Source of the DNA: Epiperipatus broadwayi
Lineage: Eukaryota > Onychophora > Udeonychophora > Euonychophora > Peripatidae
Direction of reading: 5' to 3'
NCBI GenBank assembly: GCA_028023455.1
Contig: JAQFVV010006275.1
Span: 124,001 to 188,000 of the forward strand
Length of the DNA stretch: 64,000 nt
Every line of letters starts with the position of its first letter. Position 1 is the first letter of the stretch. A program made the position numbers and the translations under genes. Below are positions 38,290-50,200 of this stretch, in pieces. The notes beneath the pieces are model-generated. The model had not been told where the DNA came from, ran no database searches, and saw only the letters and a list, made by a program, of their open reading frames with translations.

Positions 38290-39310
38290 TTATTATGCCA
38301 AAAAAAAAAAAAAAAAAGAAGTGTTTAAGATTTTATTCAAGAGGCTCCACAAAATAATAATAATAATAATATTAATAAAAAGCTGTGTGATATCATAATA
38401 AAATGTTCAAAAAGAAAATCCAAAAAGAAGTCGATAATTAAAAATCACAACAAACCTTCCCCACCACCCCACTTCCCCCAGCTTAAAAAAAAAGTGTTCT
38501 TTAAAAATGAACTGTTTATGTCTTTTTTTAAAATTAAAGGCCCAAAAAATTAAGGAAGAACTTTTCGCTATCATGTAAAGCTTTCTGGAGTAAAGATTTG
38601 AAACAAAAAAAAAAAGCCTTGTAATAAATTAACCAAAAAAAAAAAAAGATGACAATTCAAAATCAAATCAACCCCTCTCCCCTCCACCCTCTAAAAAACC
38701 AAGTGTTGGTTTATTCAAAAGTATCAAATTGTTGAAGTCTTTCAGTAAATCAAAAGATCAACCAAAAAAAAAAGAAGATAAGTTAAAAACAAACAACCAA
38801 ACCCCCCTCCACCATTTAAAAACAATAGTGTTTGTTACCATATTTTTGTGTAAACAAACTGTTGGAGCGTTAATTGATAATTTAAAAACAAACCAACACC
38901 CCTATGCCATCTAAAAACAAAGTGTTTGTTTCTTAAAAAAAAAACGAACTAAAAAAAAAATCTTTGTGAAAAAAACCGTAAATAATATTATGTAAAGAAA
39001 CCTACGGACAGTTAGTCATTAATTTAAAAACAAACCAACATCCCTAGACCATCTAAAAACAAAGTATTTGTTTATTAAAAACAAAAAAACCTGAGTGGAA
39101 TAAAAAAAAAAACTTTGGTGGTTTACCGTTGCTGACGAAAAAAAATTAAAAACTGGTTGAAAAAAAAAAACAACTTTTACTGTAATATTATGTAATATAA
39201 AAAAAAAACTTTGGTGGCTTATCGTCGCCGACAAAAAAAAATAATAATAAAAAACTGTTGGAAAAGAAAAAAAATATTTTACCGTAATATTATGTAAACA
39301 AACAGATGGC
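38290..39310. repeat. A-rich repeat field with diverged tandem units
   Basis: Long A runs alternate with short conserved words. ACAAACCAACA(C/T)CCCTA and ATCTAAAAACAAAGT recur about 142 bases apart (38883 and 39025), with weaker copies near 38690 and 38810. AAACTTTGGTGG with GTAATATTATGTAA recurs at about 100 bases (39109 and 39210). The strand asymmetry is strong (A and C on the plus strand). No coding content. Confidence 0.7.
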
Positions 39311-39611
39311 TCATGAATCGGTATATTGATGTGAATTGGGCAAAAAGAGTGTCATCAGATAGTAAGATTCATTATTCATACTATTACTGTAAACCTTAAC
39401 CCAACTATAAGCCCTGATTAAGATTTTCAGCCAATGTATAAATAAACAGTATTATTGATATTAATGCTTTAAATAAATGGCAATATAAATTATAGGGTTC
39501 TTTTGTATTTTCCTGTTGACAATTTTCAATAAACAATTTATTATTTTATTGAATACTTTATAATTTCATTTTATATTTTAAGGGTATTTATTTTATTTAA
39601 TACTTAGAATA

Positions 39612-41231
39612 TACCTGGGTCTCTTTTTATGTGGTAGATATGTTCCGCAAAAACCCAGCATAAAAGAAATCGCACAAAAATAGACTTAACTTACATTGAA
39701 ATATGTGGGAAAATATATCTGGGTCTCTTTATGCGGTAGATAGGTTCCGCAAAAAACGCGCATAAAAGAAATTACACACTTACATTGAACTTACATTGAA
39801 AAATGTGGGATACTTTCATAATTTTCAATAATTGTATAAAAGCAAAGCAACAAGATAAAATTACTTTATAATTTACATAAAAAATAAGGAAATAAAGTAT
39901 GATTAATAAAAAATTTTAAATATTTGACAAAAATTGATATAAGACAAACTTTTTTTATTTACTATTTAATCTTATTCAAAACAATATGTTTTTATGTGTA
40001 ATTTATTTTATATTTTTTCATTCATATTTTAATCATTATCGCTATTTGACAATATGTGGGTATGTTTGTGAAGTGATAAGAAATCAGATTCGTCACAAGA
40101 GGAAATACAATTAGAACTAACTTCAGTCTCGTTGCTGTGTTTAATAAGGTGTATTAACTGAAAATTTTTGTTCATGGCTTCAAGTCACTCTAAAACCATC
40201 AATTTTTGCATTATCTTGGCAAATTTACTGTCTTTTTAAAGCTTAAAATGTACTGTAAGGCGCTGATTTGTTGTTGCTCATATTTAACCATGGGGAGCGC
40301 TTGACAATAATTTTGACAGCTCCAAGTTCTTTGTTTTGATATTCAAAATGAAATGTTATATTTTATTTTTTTACATATTATAAATTACTTTGATAAAATA
40401 GTCTAAAAATATAATTATTTTAGAAAAATAGTAAAGATTTTAGTAAAATTTCTTTATTTTTACACGAACGTAAATTGAGAAAGAAATTAATGACACACAC
40501 AGCATTTTCTAATAGGTTACAAACATTCTTTTTAGGTTCTCTGCTATAAAATATTTTTATAATTATAAGTAGAAATTTATTTTTGAAAAAACTTTCGTTC
40601 ACTTTCATAATCTGATAAATTATTAATTTACCTTTTACAAACGAATCTAATATTAAAAGACGAATATATTTTTACTGCTGATTCTGTAATTGAACCAATC
40701 AAAAGTTTAAAACTTTAATTCACTCAGCCAATAAAAAAATTTTCAGTCTAAAAGTTAATGGTTTTCTGTCAACAATGTAATAGGTGATTAAGCTTTGAGA
40801 TGATTTTACTAATTGTTTATGAAGCTCATGATATCCAGACATACAACTATTTAGTTCTCTTTGGAATTTAAGAGCTCATTCATAATTTGTGTTATTAACA
40901 ATAAAATTATTGTCCAATTGATTTGAAAGTTGAAGATTTTCTGTAATCATTTTTGCTGTGAAACGAACAGGTTCCACCATTTCTGTTTCATTATCTTTTT
41001 TTAAATTTTCTACAGTATCTAAATTTATTGCCAAACCCTTTTCCAACAAGCATTTAAAGTATGTAAAATATAATGTGTATATGTAAAACAGGGAAATCCT
41101 GATTTTAAGTGAAATATGAACTTCTTTATCACATAAAGAATACCGCATAAAAAGATATTAAGAAAAAACATGAATCGCATAACTTCAAAATTGCATTAAA
41201 AAAATCCACACCAAAAAAAGACCCAGGTGTA
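39612..41231 (-). mobile_element. pogo/Tigger-like DNA transposon, internally decayed
   Basis: The ends are inverted: TACCTGGGTCTCTTTTTATG at 39612-39631 and AAAAAGACCCAGGTGTA at 41215-41231. The left end is duplicated: 39610-39711 and 39713-39810 are near copies with GGTAGATA(T/G)GTTCCGCAAAAA. A 'GGTTCC' sub-terminal block of this kind is familiar from Tigger/pogo elements. Minus-strand reading between 41148 and about 40740 gives sequence like the C-terminus of a Tigger/CENP-B-type transposase. The catalytic part is missing, so the copy cannot move on its own. Confidence 0.65.
40740..41148 (-). pseudogene. Tigger-type transposase C-terminal remnant
   Basis: The open piece at 40876-41148 ends LAINLDTVENLKKDNE, then TEMVEPVRFTAKMITENLQL, then SNQLDNNFIVNNTNYE and a stop. 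The same frame continues after it with ALKFQRELNSCMSGYHELHK and QLVKSSQSLITYYIV. The order (acidic stretch, FT-K motif, helical repeat, then SLxxYF-like end) is what Tigger/jerky transposases have at their C-terminus. Weaker matching frames, with acidic CDESDFLSL, continue near 40060-40200. Resemblance is from memory of the family, so moderate certainty. Confidence 0.5.
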
Positions 41232-41662
41232 CTTGATTTAGTTTTAAAGTTTCATATGGTAGCTTTTAAATGTTCAAGATAAAAGAAAAATTAGTTTGAT
41301 TTTTTAAAAAATTTTTCCTCTCCTAATAAACTTGATTAAAATAATGAAGTGATTTTAATAATCAAAACTTAGCTTAAATTAAATTATCAATTCTTCTCCT
41401 AAAGAAAATTTTTTAAAAAAGAATACAAGTATGGACATAGTTGTGTTATATATGAATCATTGTGGATGTACTTAATGTGAACTTGTGAAATACAGTAACA
41501 TTTTCTGAATTTTCATGCTTGCCTTTTTTTTTGTTGCTTTTGTGTATACAAACCATGCTTAACTGTAATCATTTTTGTTACCACTCCTGTCTTGCAAATC
41601 TTCTATTAACACTTCATTTAATGGTAAATTTAAATGAAATAATATTTTGATTACCAGATAAG

Positions 41663-41749
41663 ATGAGTGCAAAAAGTAAGAACTATTCTGTTGAGTACAA
41701 GAAAAGAATTTTGAGAGGCTCATGGGATAAGAATATTATGATTCTGTAA
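41663..41749 (+). pseudogene. Possible N-terminus of a pogo/CENP-B-type transposase
   Basis: ATG at 41663 opens a 28-codon frame, MSAKSKNYSVEYKKRILRGS, then a short tail and stop. The pattern SxxYSxEYKxxIL resembles the start of the first helix-turn-helix of pogo/jerky-like transposases. It lies about 430 bp beyond the right end of the Tigger-like element and on the other strand, so it is probably from a separate insertion. Confidence 0.35.
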
Positions 41750-41782
41750 AGGGAAGTACTTGAATAAATATACATGTACATG

Positions 41783-41863
41783 AAAAATAAGACATGCCCT
41801 GAAAATAAGCCCTATGGTGTCTTTTGAAACAAAAATTCCAGTCTTATTTTCAGGGAAACACGA
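41783..41863. mobile_element. Short palindromic MITE, about 80 bp
   Basis: CCCTGAAAATAAG (41797-41809) and CTTATTTTCAGGG (41843-41855) are exact inverted copies. Outer words AAAATAAGACATGCC and GGGAAACACGA bound the element. It resembles the very short foldback elements with AAAATAAGAC/GTCTTATTTTC termini seen in many animals. Confidence 0.6.
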
Positions 41864-43387
41864 GATTTAGTTTCTGACTGGAAAATCAAGGCAAAGTAAT
41901 AATAATAATCAAAAATAATAGGTCTATTTATCCACTTCTAACATTCAAAAACAAATGTAATTTTGTTTTACCTCTGGGATTTAAATTGTGCTATATATAA
42001 GGGATTCCATCTTTATTGCCTTGACAACAATTTGAATTTGTTGATTGTTATTGATATTGGGATTGTCTAAATATTGACTGGCTTTTAATGATATATATGT
42101 ACACACACATACATGTATATTACATGAGCATTTGTACATCTAAAAATTGAAGAATCAGAGATTTTACAGATAAATGAATAATTTATGCAAAATGAACAGT
42201 TAACACATATAGCAGTAATTTATTAATTATTGGAAACCATTCAGTTAATTCCACTAATAATAATATTTTTATTTAATAGAGACAATGAAGAATAATTAAC
42301 AAATAAGCAAAATTTCAGACTTTGGTAATGGAGCAAATAATTATAATGACATCTTTTCAAACAAAGCAGAGAATGATAAAGCTGAATTGACTTAACAAAC
42401 ATTAATGTAGAATATTTATGACAAAATAAATTAATTTGAATAATGAAAACATGATATTCATTTCTTTCTTTTGAATTAACCTTAATTATTGTAAGACAAT
42501 TATTGAAATATTAACTTAAAATACATAAGATTTTAATGTATCAAATATAAACTTTAAAAAAAGAATAAAATGATAAATTTTATAATTTCCTTATTTACTA
42601 ATGGATATTAAAACATCATGTAATGAGTGAGATAAATATAGCAGCTTTAATAAATAGTAATACATATATATTTAATAATAAAATATATTGATAACATGAA
42701 TGCTGAAGATGACATTTAATTTTTAAAAAAAGAAGTTACTATTAACTATTAAAATATAAAATAAATATTATGAATTCTGTGACAAGATAGGCTGATATAA
42801 AACAAATTTGGTAGCCATAATGATTAGTAATATAATTTTAAAAAATATGAATAATTAACTTTCAAAAATTTGCTGATGAATACATTATCAAATTAATAAA
42901 TTTCATGTTTTATGATAGAATGGTCCTTAATTGTATAACTATTTTAAACCTAAACTTTTATTGTAATTTTTATTATTATAATGTATCATAGGTAAGAAAA
43001 GGAACACACAATGATAGGATAGTGACTCCTGATGCACATTGACAGGCACAGAAGATGAACAAAATGGATAATAATTTAGCAAAGAAAATTTATTAATGTC
43101 AGTTATTTGTTTTTTAAATGTGATACTGAAAATACAGCAAAACAATAATTTGTAACTAAACACTTTATCATTGTTTTGCATATGAGTAATTTTAAAATTT
43201 ATGATAAGCAATTGTTAAAAGTATTTTGTGGAAATGAAAATGGATCTAGTGGAATTATTGAGTTGTGACACATAGAGATTGAATGCCAAAATATAGCAAT
43301 TAATATGTAAAATGGTAAGATTAATTTCAACAAATTATAGAATAGATGAAATACACAGGCTTATATATACCTATGTCTATATATGTA
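41864..43387. other. Non-coding AT-rich stretch
   Basis: No gene or recognised element. One 90-codon minus-strand frame (42939-43211) has no splice or family support. Confidence 0.4.
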
Positions 43388-43747
43388 ATAGACAGGGTAT
43401 GAGCACAGACTTTCACATGACCCACCACTCTCCACACTATCTCATAACACTGATACACCTGAACACACATATGTCGAAAAGATAAATAATCACCAATATA
43501 CGTATTTCATGCTAAACCAGCAATCATCAGTTGGTCCAGATTACCATCTCTACACATATATGCTACAAGTGCTCAGATATATATTAAGATAGCAAATCCT
43601 CCTACTTTAATGGACAGGCTTCAATGTACTCCACACTCCAACTCTTCAACTGTCCATCCAATTGAAAATCTGATGATGGAACGCTCAAAGGCCACCCTTA
43701 GGCCGAGATTGTTGTCATGTGAAAGTCTGTGCTCATATCCTATCTAT
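43388..43747. mobile_element. 360-bp MITE with 34-bp terminal inverted repeats
   Basis: 43388-43421 and 43714-43747 are inverted copies that differ at only two or three positions. Each includes TATGAGCACAGACTTTCACA in the element-inward direction. The interior is GC-richer than the flanks and has no frame. A short word, ACAAATTATAGAATA, occurs on both sides outside the element (about 43331 and 43748). Lack of coding sequence makes it non-autonomous; superfamily not determined. Confidence 0.85.
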
Positions 43748-43944
43748 AACAAATTATAGAATATATATATAAATTAAAATTATGCTTACACATATAAATT
43801 TTCAATTGAATTCTTCACTTCCTTTCACATTCATAGTTAATGGGAATACATATCAGGCAGTAGCAAAAATATTGATGCAGGTTTCTATTGAAATTCTCGT
43901 CAGTCATTTTATATATTTCAGGATACTAGCAGTTTTTTTTACAG

Positions 43945-43995
43945 ATAATTTAATTTTAACAAAAAAATGTGCGAATTTCATGACCACTGACTTAG
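43945..43995 (+). CDS. Weak candidate 51-bp exon
   Basis: AGTTTTTTTTACAG precedes and GTAATA follows. In phase 1 it reads NLILTKKCANFMTTDL and leaves one G, so it would join the possible microexon at 38227 in frame. The sequence is AT-rich and the surrounding frame is open for 75 codons anyway, which weakens the case. Given mainly because length, phase and sites all agree with the other exons. Confidence 0.22.
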
Positions 43996-45729
43996 GTAAT
44001 ACAGTATAATAGTGATCATGACAGCCTTTGTATACTTTTCAATGAGATTATATATGAGGTCCAAAAAAAAAAGAAATAGCATGTGAATAAGAATAAAGTC
44101 AGTTTTGAATAGGAATTTATTCACAAATCCTGTAGAAGCAAAGTACATAAATAGACAAATATAATTTAAAAAACGTTTACAAGAATTTAATTTCTGCTAA
44201 CTCTCTATTTAAAACTACGTATTGGGACTTAAGATTAATACAAAATTATTTGAACCAATGCTAATTAACATTTACTCTTACATGTGGGTCATATTTGCAT
44301 GCATATTTAAGTAATTGTCTGGAAGGTATTTAAGATTTGATGTAGTTATCCATATATAATATACAATGTGATTTACTTTATTTTAACTTTTTATTGAATT
44401 AACATGATGATATCAGAGGGGGGAAAAATCAAGTTTATGAATCTATATTTTATTATGAAAGATTCCATTTTCATAATATGTATATTAATAACAGTATAAA
44501 AAATGAAATAAATCACTTTTTTTTGTTGAAATTGATCATAGAACAGTTATGCTACATGTTCATCAGTCACATGTAGTGTATAAAAAAATGAGGATTGAGG
44601 GTAAGTGAAGTTCAAAATATACTTGGCCATGTTTTAATGTATCAAATGAATGAGGACAATGAGGTGATGATGGTTATTAAATAATAGACTGAGGGTTAAC
44701 CATAGGAAGCATGTATATACAAGCAGAGTGTATAAAATAAATAAGCTGAGTACGACTATTTATCTGGACAACCATCAAGTATTAAATAAACACTAATGGA
44801 TTTTTATATAAATCAAAACTTTTTATTCATTATATATATTCAATATCAGATAATAAATATGCCAACTAATTATTCATATGCAACCATCAAAAGATTATAA
44901 ACAGTCATCATTTATACAATTCTTAGAGAATCATAATGAATCCACCCTCACATTCCTAGTTGTATAGTGTCAAGTAAAGCCAAAAGTTTGACAGATATAT
45001 AGACATCTATTCATAAAATGTTGTGGATATATGAGTATAAATAGACAGCCAAACTTAATTAAATATATAGCAAATTTATTGAATAAATGAAATAATAATT
45101 AAAATTAAATAAGAAGTTATTAATAGCAAATCACATTTATGTATAAATTTCTTGATCATGCTAATTTAATAGACAATCTAGTTGATTTTAACATTTTAAA
45201 ATTAATATAAAATAATTCTTAAATACCCAGGTATGTGGGGAGACAATGTTAATCTAGTTTCTTTAATCAGTTTCAAATGATGTGCTTTGAACTTAAAATA
45301 AATATGCAGATATAAATTTATTTAAATTTAAGGCTAATATTATTTTAATAAACTCAAAATTATTTAATTATTGACCTATTTATATACCTGCATAATTAAA
45401 TATATATATTTACTCTATAATAATTGACATATATAATCAACATGTTATTTTTGTCATAACTTTCAATTTAATTTAATACATCAAAGCTGTCAATCAAAAA
45501 GTTTTAACTCTACAAAATTGATTTAAAATAGAACTAAATTAAAGTAACTCTTTTAATAATTTTTATTAGTCTTTCATTAGACTAGAGGGTACTTTGGTTT
45601 TATTTTTGTTGTGATGTATTACTCTGGTGACTAATTCTGTGACATGTTTAAAATAATTCATCTAAGGGATGTGTGAACATTCTTGTAGAGGCATTATTTT
45701 AAACATATTGCAAATTTAGAATAATATGT
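43996..45729. other. Non-coding AT-rich stretch
   Basis: No gene or repeat recognised. Confidence 0.4.
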
Positions 45730-46160
45730 CATCAGGGTGATAAAACATACCATGTGTAATACCAAACTTCAAATCTAAAAAAAAAATAATGCAGAATTAT
45801 ATTCATTATGGAAAGAGGAAAAAACACATTATGATACTAAATAAAAACAGTAGTTGTAAGCTTTTAATACAGCACTTATTGTGAGTTTTTATTGTGGCAC
45901 TTTGTGCCATCATGAACACCTAGCACATGTAAAACTAAACTTCAAATCTAAAAAAAAAAAAAAAACTTATTTCCAGTGATATGAAAAAGAACCCTGAAAC
46001 AATTTTTAAATGGTGGAGTATAGCATAAAATTTTAGCTTTATATTTTTTTAACTTATAAAAAATGATGAGTTGCAAGATAAAATTTTAGCTTTATCTAAA
46101 AATGGTGAAGTGTTAAGTTTAATTTTATATTATAAATATTTAAAAAAAAAAAAAAAAATT
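45730..46160. repeat. Diverged short direct repeats
   Basis: AAACTTCAAATCTAAAAAAAA with a preceding CATGT word occurs at about 45755-45786 and 45925-45965. TAAAATTTTAGCTTTAT occurs twice at about 46025 and 46079. These appear to be degraded tandem units. Confidence 0.5.
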
Positions 46161-46442
46161 TAAGTTTTAGTTGTAAATGTATTTTTCAATATAAAACTGT
46201 ATTACTTACAAATGATGCAAAAGCTGTATTATATTATGGGGGGAGGGGTGGCACTTGTGGACTAAACCATTTAATATCTTCCAAAATGGAAAGGAAAGGG
46301 CCAATTTATTTGACATGGATTAATCATGCCAGGATTATTGGATGGCATGATATCATAAATGGAAACTTTGAATAAATATTATCAGATGCAAACATTATCA
46401 GAATAATAATATGTCATAGCAGCAATAATAAACAAAGTATTG

Positions 46443-46713
46443 ACTAGAGATCCAATACAGAATTATATTTCTGTACTATATATTGAATAATGATAAAGAG
46501 ATATATCTAAGAGATTGTAGTCTGGTCTATGAGTGCTAGTTCAGCATTAAATGTGCATCTTTGGGATTATAGATCTTTTCCATATTTTTGGTCATGTGTT
46601 TATGATTACATTCTTCCACATGGTGTTAAAGTAAATAGCAACCAATCCCTACATTGTGTGTAAGTGGTATAGTGAAAATTACACTACAGAAATATTATTC
46701 ATTATTAAAGTAA
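46443..46713. mobile_element. Foldback/MITE element, copy 2 (one arm)
   Basis: 46481-46713 aligns with the right half of the element at 12957-13361. Shared words include TGATAAAGA, ATAGATC with TTTTCCATATTTTTGGTCAT, ATTACAT and ACCAATCCCT. A left terminus ACTAGAGAT is present at 46443, but most of the left arm is deleted. This proves a dispersed family. Confidence 0.7.
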
Positions 46714-46960
46714 CTCTAAATTTACAAAGGGTAAAAAAAAAAAAATAGAAAGAAAAAATAATATAAAAAAATATCTAATTGCTCTAACAAGTTTTATTGA
46801 TAAATGCTCAGCAAAACAAAGCACTTAAAAATCTCTATCTAGAAACCCCTCCCAACTTGAAACCAATGGTTTCATGTTTTGGCACTCCTCAGTAAAGTGC
46901 TAGGGTAGTTTCAGATATTAGATCTAAAAATACCAAGCCAAAGCTAGCATTTATCTAAAA

Positions 46961-47290
46961 GTTAACTATTAAGTAGAAAATCTGAAATTTTTAAACACTT
47001 ATGTCTTCAAACCCAGCTATTTAACTTAAATAGCTATATGGGGCTGAGTGATCTTCACCAAACCATATATTAAACTACCCTAAAAAATGAAGTCATGATA
47101 TATGACTTTAATTTGTATTGACTATTTATAGTCTTTGCTTTAAAGTCTTAAGCAATGTTATATTGCTTAACCTATTAATATATGGTTTGGCTGAGAATCT
47201 CTCGGCCCCATATAGCTATTTAAGTTAGATGGCGAGGGTTGAAGACATATAGGTGTCTAAAAATTTCAGTTTTTCTAATTAATAATTAAC
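46961..47290. repeat. 330-bp foldback with 115-bp inverted arms
   Basis: 46961-47073 and 47176-47290 are inverted copies. Matching blocks are AGCTATATGGGGC with its complement, CCAAACCATATATTA with TAATATATGGTTTGG, and GACATATAGGTGTCTAAAAA with its partner. The loop of about 100 bases contains a further small palindrome, AAGTCATGATATATGACTT. It lies 250 bp right of the element at 46443. No transposase. Confidence 0.8.
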
Positions 47291-50200
47291 TACAATTTTA
47301 TTCTACCATGGCATCTATTAAACTTTATCAACATATTTTTATTAGAGTTTGATCTGCGATCACAATGTATTTGTTCATGCTATTTTTTGAAACCAGTCAT
47401 AATGAATGAGAATGTTTGCTTCAACTTGATAAATTTATTAATAAATTCTGAAATTTGGCATGTGCAAATTTTTTTAATTTTATAACAAAAATTTTTTTCC
47501 CACCTGTTTAATGAATTTTAATATGTGCATGTAAAAAGCATATAATTCATGAAGACCTCATAAGTGATGATTTTTGTGTCATTGGAGGGGAAAGAATCAT
47601 ACCTCTTTTATTATTATTAATAATACTGGGATTTGTTGCTTAAAAAAATAAATGTCACATTTAAAGTTTCAAAATAAAGTTTTTGAATTTAACAGCCATA
47701 ATTTTATATGAATGTTACATTGCCTGTTCTATTAGAGACAACTCTGCAATTTGTAATGCCCCCCCCCCTCCAATTATAAACTTATTTAGTTTATGTATAT
47801 AAATTGTAAAAATATATGAAGTGTAATGATTTCAGTTTTAAGAGAAATCAAAAGCTGATGTAGTAAAGAAAGGAAGTTTATAAAGGCCATTTTTTATTTA
47901 AAGTAAACTATTTACATGGAATGTGATGTGAGCTAAATATATATGCTTGTCCATATGAGCCTTTTCTTAGAAAACTAACTTATTTTCATAACCAATAATC
48001 TTATCAAATTTAAGTGATCAAAGAGTAGAAAATAGAACCCAGTATATTTGTACCATATGCATTTATAAAGAAAGCAGGAAAAGTCTTAAAATATCAAGAA
48101 TAGCAGGAAAATATATTATTGTATTTCACTTTTGAATTCAAGTTGTTCTTTTTTTTTCGTTTGCAATTTGTAAGCTAAAGATTATTTATTGGTAACTTAA
48201 TCCGCAATGAGGTAATGTGTTAGCTATGTAGAAAATGAGTTACTAATGTTTTTGAGAATATTGATTATATTTTAATAGGTCATTTGGAGTAATTGTAAAG
48301 AAGCTCAGGAATTTAATTGTGTAATTAAGGAAGCATTTATTTTATACCAAGAAAAGAACAACAACAAAGTATTGAATTTATTAAGTTATAATTGTTTTAA
48401 TATTGTAAATAATATTGTTTATGTTCACTTCGCTTTTAAAATCTTTGAAGAGGTATTAATGAGAAAATTTGTAAAAAAAGTTATAATCTTCATTAAAAGT
48501 GACTTCGAATTTTAACATAAGTCAGTTTGTAAAGAAAAAAAAACTTTTCTGGTCAAAGTAAGTAAATGATAAAATCTATAAGTTAGAAGAGACTTGGAAA
48601 AATAATACTAAATTTGAGTTGATAGAAAATTTGCAGCTGTTTTTGATGTAAGTACACAGATAATATTCTAGATATAAATTAGAAAAGAGAAGTCTCTCTT
48701 TTTTTAGGTAAATTAAGTGGACTTAGGTTAATTACCGAGTTAGTCAGGAATTTGTACTTTGAAATATAATCTAAGTCTAGAGAATGTTTTGTATTTTATA
48801 AAGAATTTTTCTGGAGATTTAGAAGCCCCAGACCAAGGGATATAATTCTACATTCATTTTGCCTTGCAAGTTTGAAGTAGAGAAATTTGGAATAAATTGT
48901 TAATTGATTTATTATTAAATTAAAAAAAAAAAAGTAAACTTAATTAACAGATAAAGTTGATCTGTTATATAATGATAAATGATGAAGTGATTTTGGGATG
49001 TAGAATTCAATTTTGCTAAGGATTGAAATTGAAGGAAATGTTTATATCTGGTTCATATGTTTTTATTTATCATTTGCAATGAAAATATTTTTTAAGTTAG
49101 TTGAGTGTGTTATTTGCACGTTAATATTTAGATATTAATTGAATAAAATAATTTTGGATGCTTCTTACTCCCAATGATTATTTTTTTTAATTTTAATTTG
49201 AAGCATTTTAAAATTAGATTCAATAAGCTCATTAGCATTTTGTTTAATAGAAACAATCGTATATATGTGTAGTCTGATTCAACTTCACCCCTACATACAT
49301 ATATTGAACATCTTATCATGAAAAATGAAGCATGCATGTATTCACACACATGTACATTCACATTGTATCTTTTTTGTTGTAAATATTTGGGCCTTTAAAA
49401 GCACTCCTATGTTTTTATTAAAGTCTTTATTTTTAAATTACAAGTCTCAACATCATATTTTAAACATTAATTATATAGTCTCTGAAAAATACTAAAAAAT
49501 TAAAACAATATTTGCTTAGTGCCATAATTATTTTCTCTTCTAGATATATAATTAAATAATTTTTTAAATTTTTCATCACTATGAAGAATTAAGAATCACA
49601 TTCATTTGTTATATAAAAATTATTTTTAAAATGAAAATTGAAATTGCTGTAGATTTAAAAAAAAGAAATAGATTTTTTAAATGTCTTTCAGTCTTTTACA
49701 ATTTTAAAATGTTTTGGAATACTAAGAATATTAGCAGAGACAGTTTAATTATTATTGTAAAATTGTTGGTTTCATCAATCAGATTAATTATAAACCACAT
49801 GGTATTTAGATAAAGCTAAGTAAAAAACTATGTACTCTGTGGTCTCCACTAGTGAGCATTACATCATGTTTCAATTCTTTTGTTCTTTATTACCAATTTA
49901 TTGACCCTTGTTTGACCAAAACCAGATTGTTCTGGATTCTCCCTTACCTTCCAGAAAAGAATTGCTAGCTATTCATTTACTGACCAATATTGAATGTCTT
50001 GCAAAATCAGTTATTGAATAATTACCTCAACAGTCTAATTGCAGTCTAAATTTGAACTTTGAATTGTGATTTACACTAATCATTACACCACAGATATCTA
50101 CAATTACTTTTAGGCTTAATATTTTATTTAAAAAAATAATTGTTTATTGTCAAAGAACAAATATTATTTTACATAAAGATACCATTCATAGAATTACACA

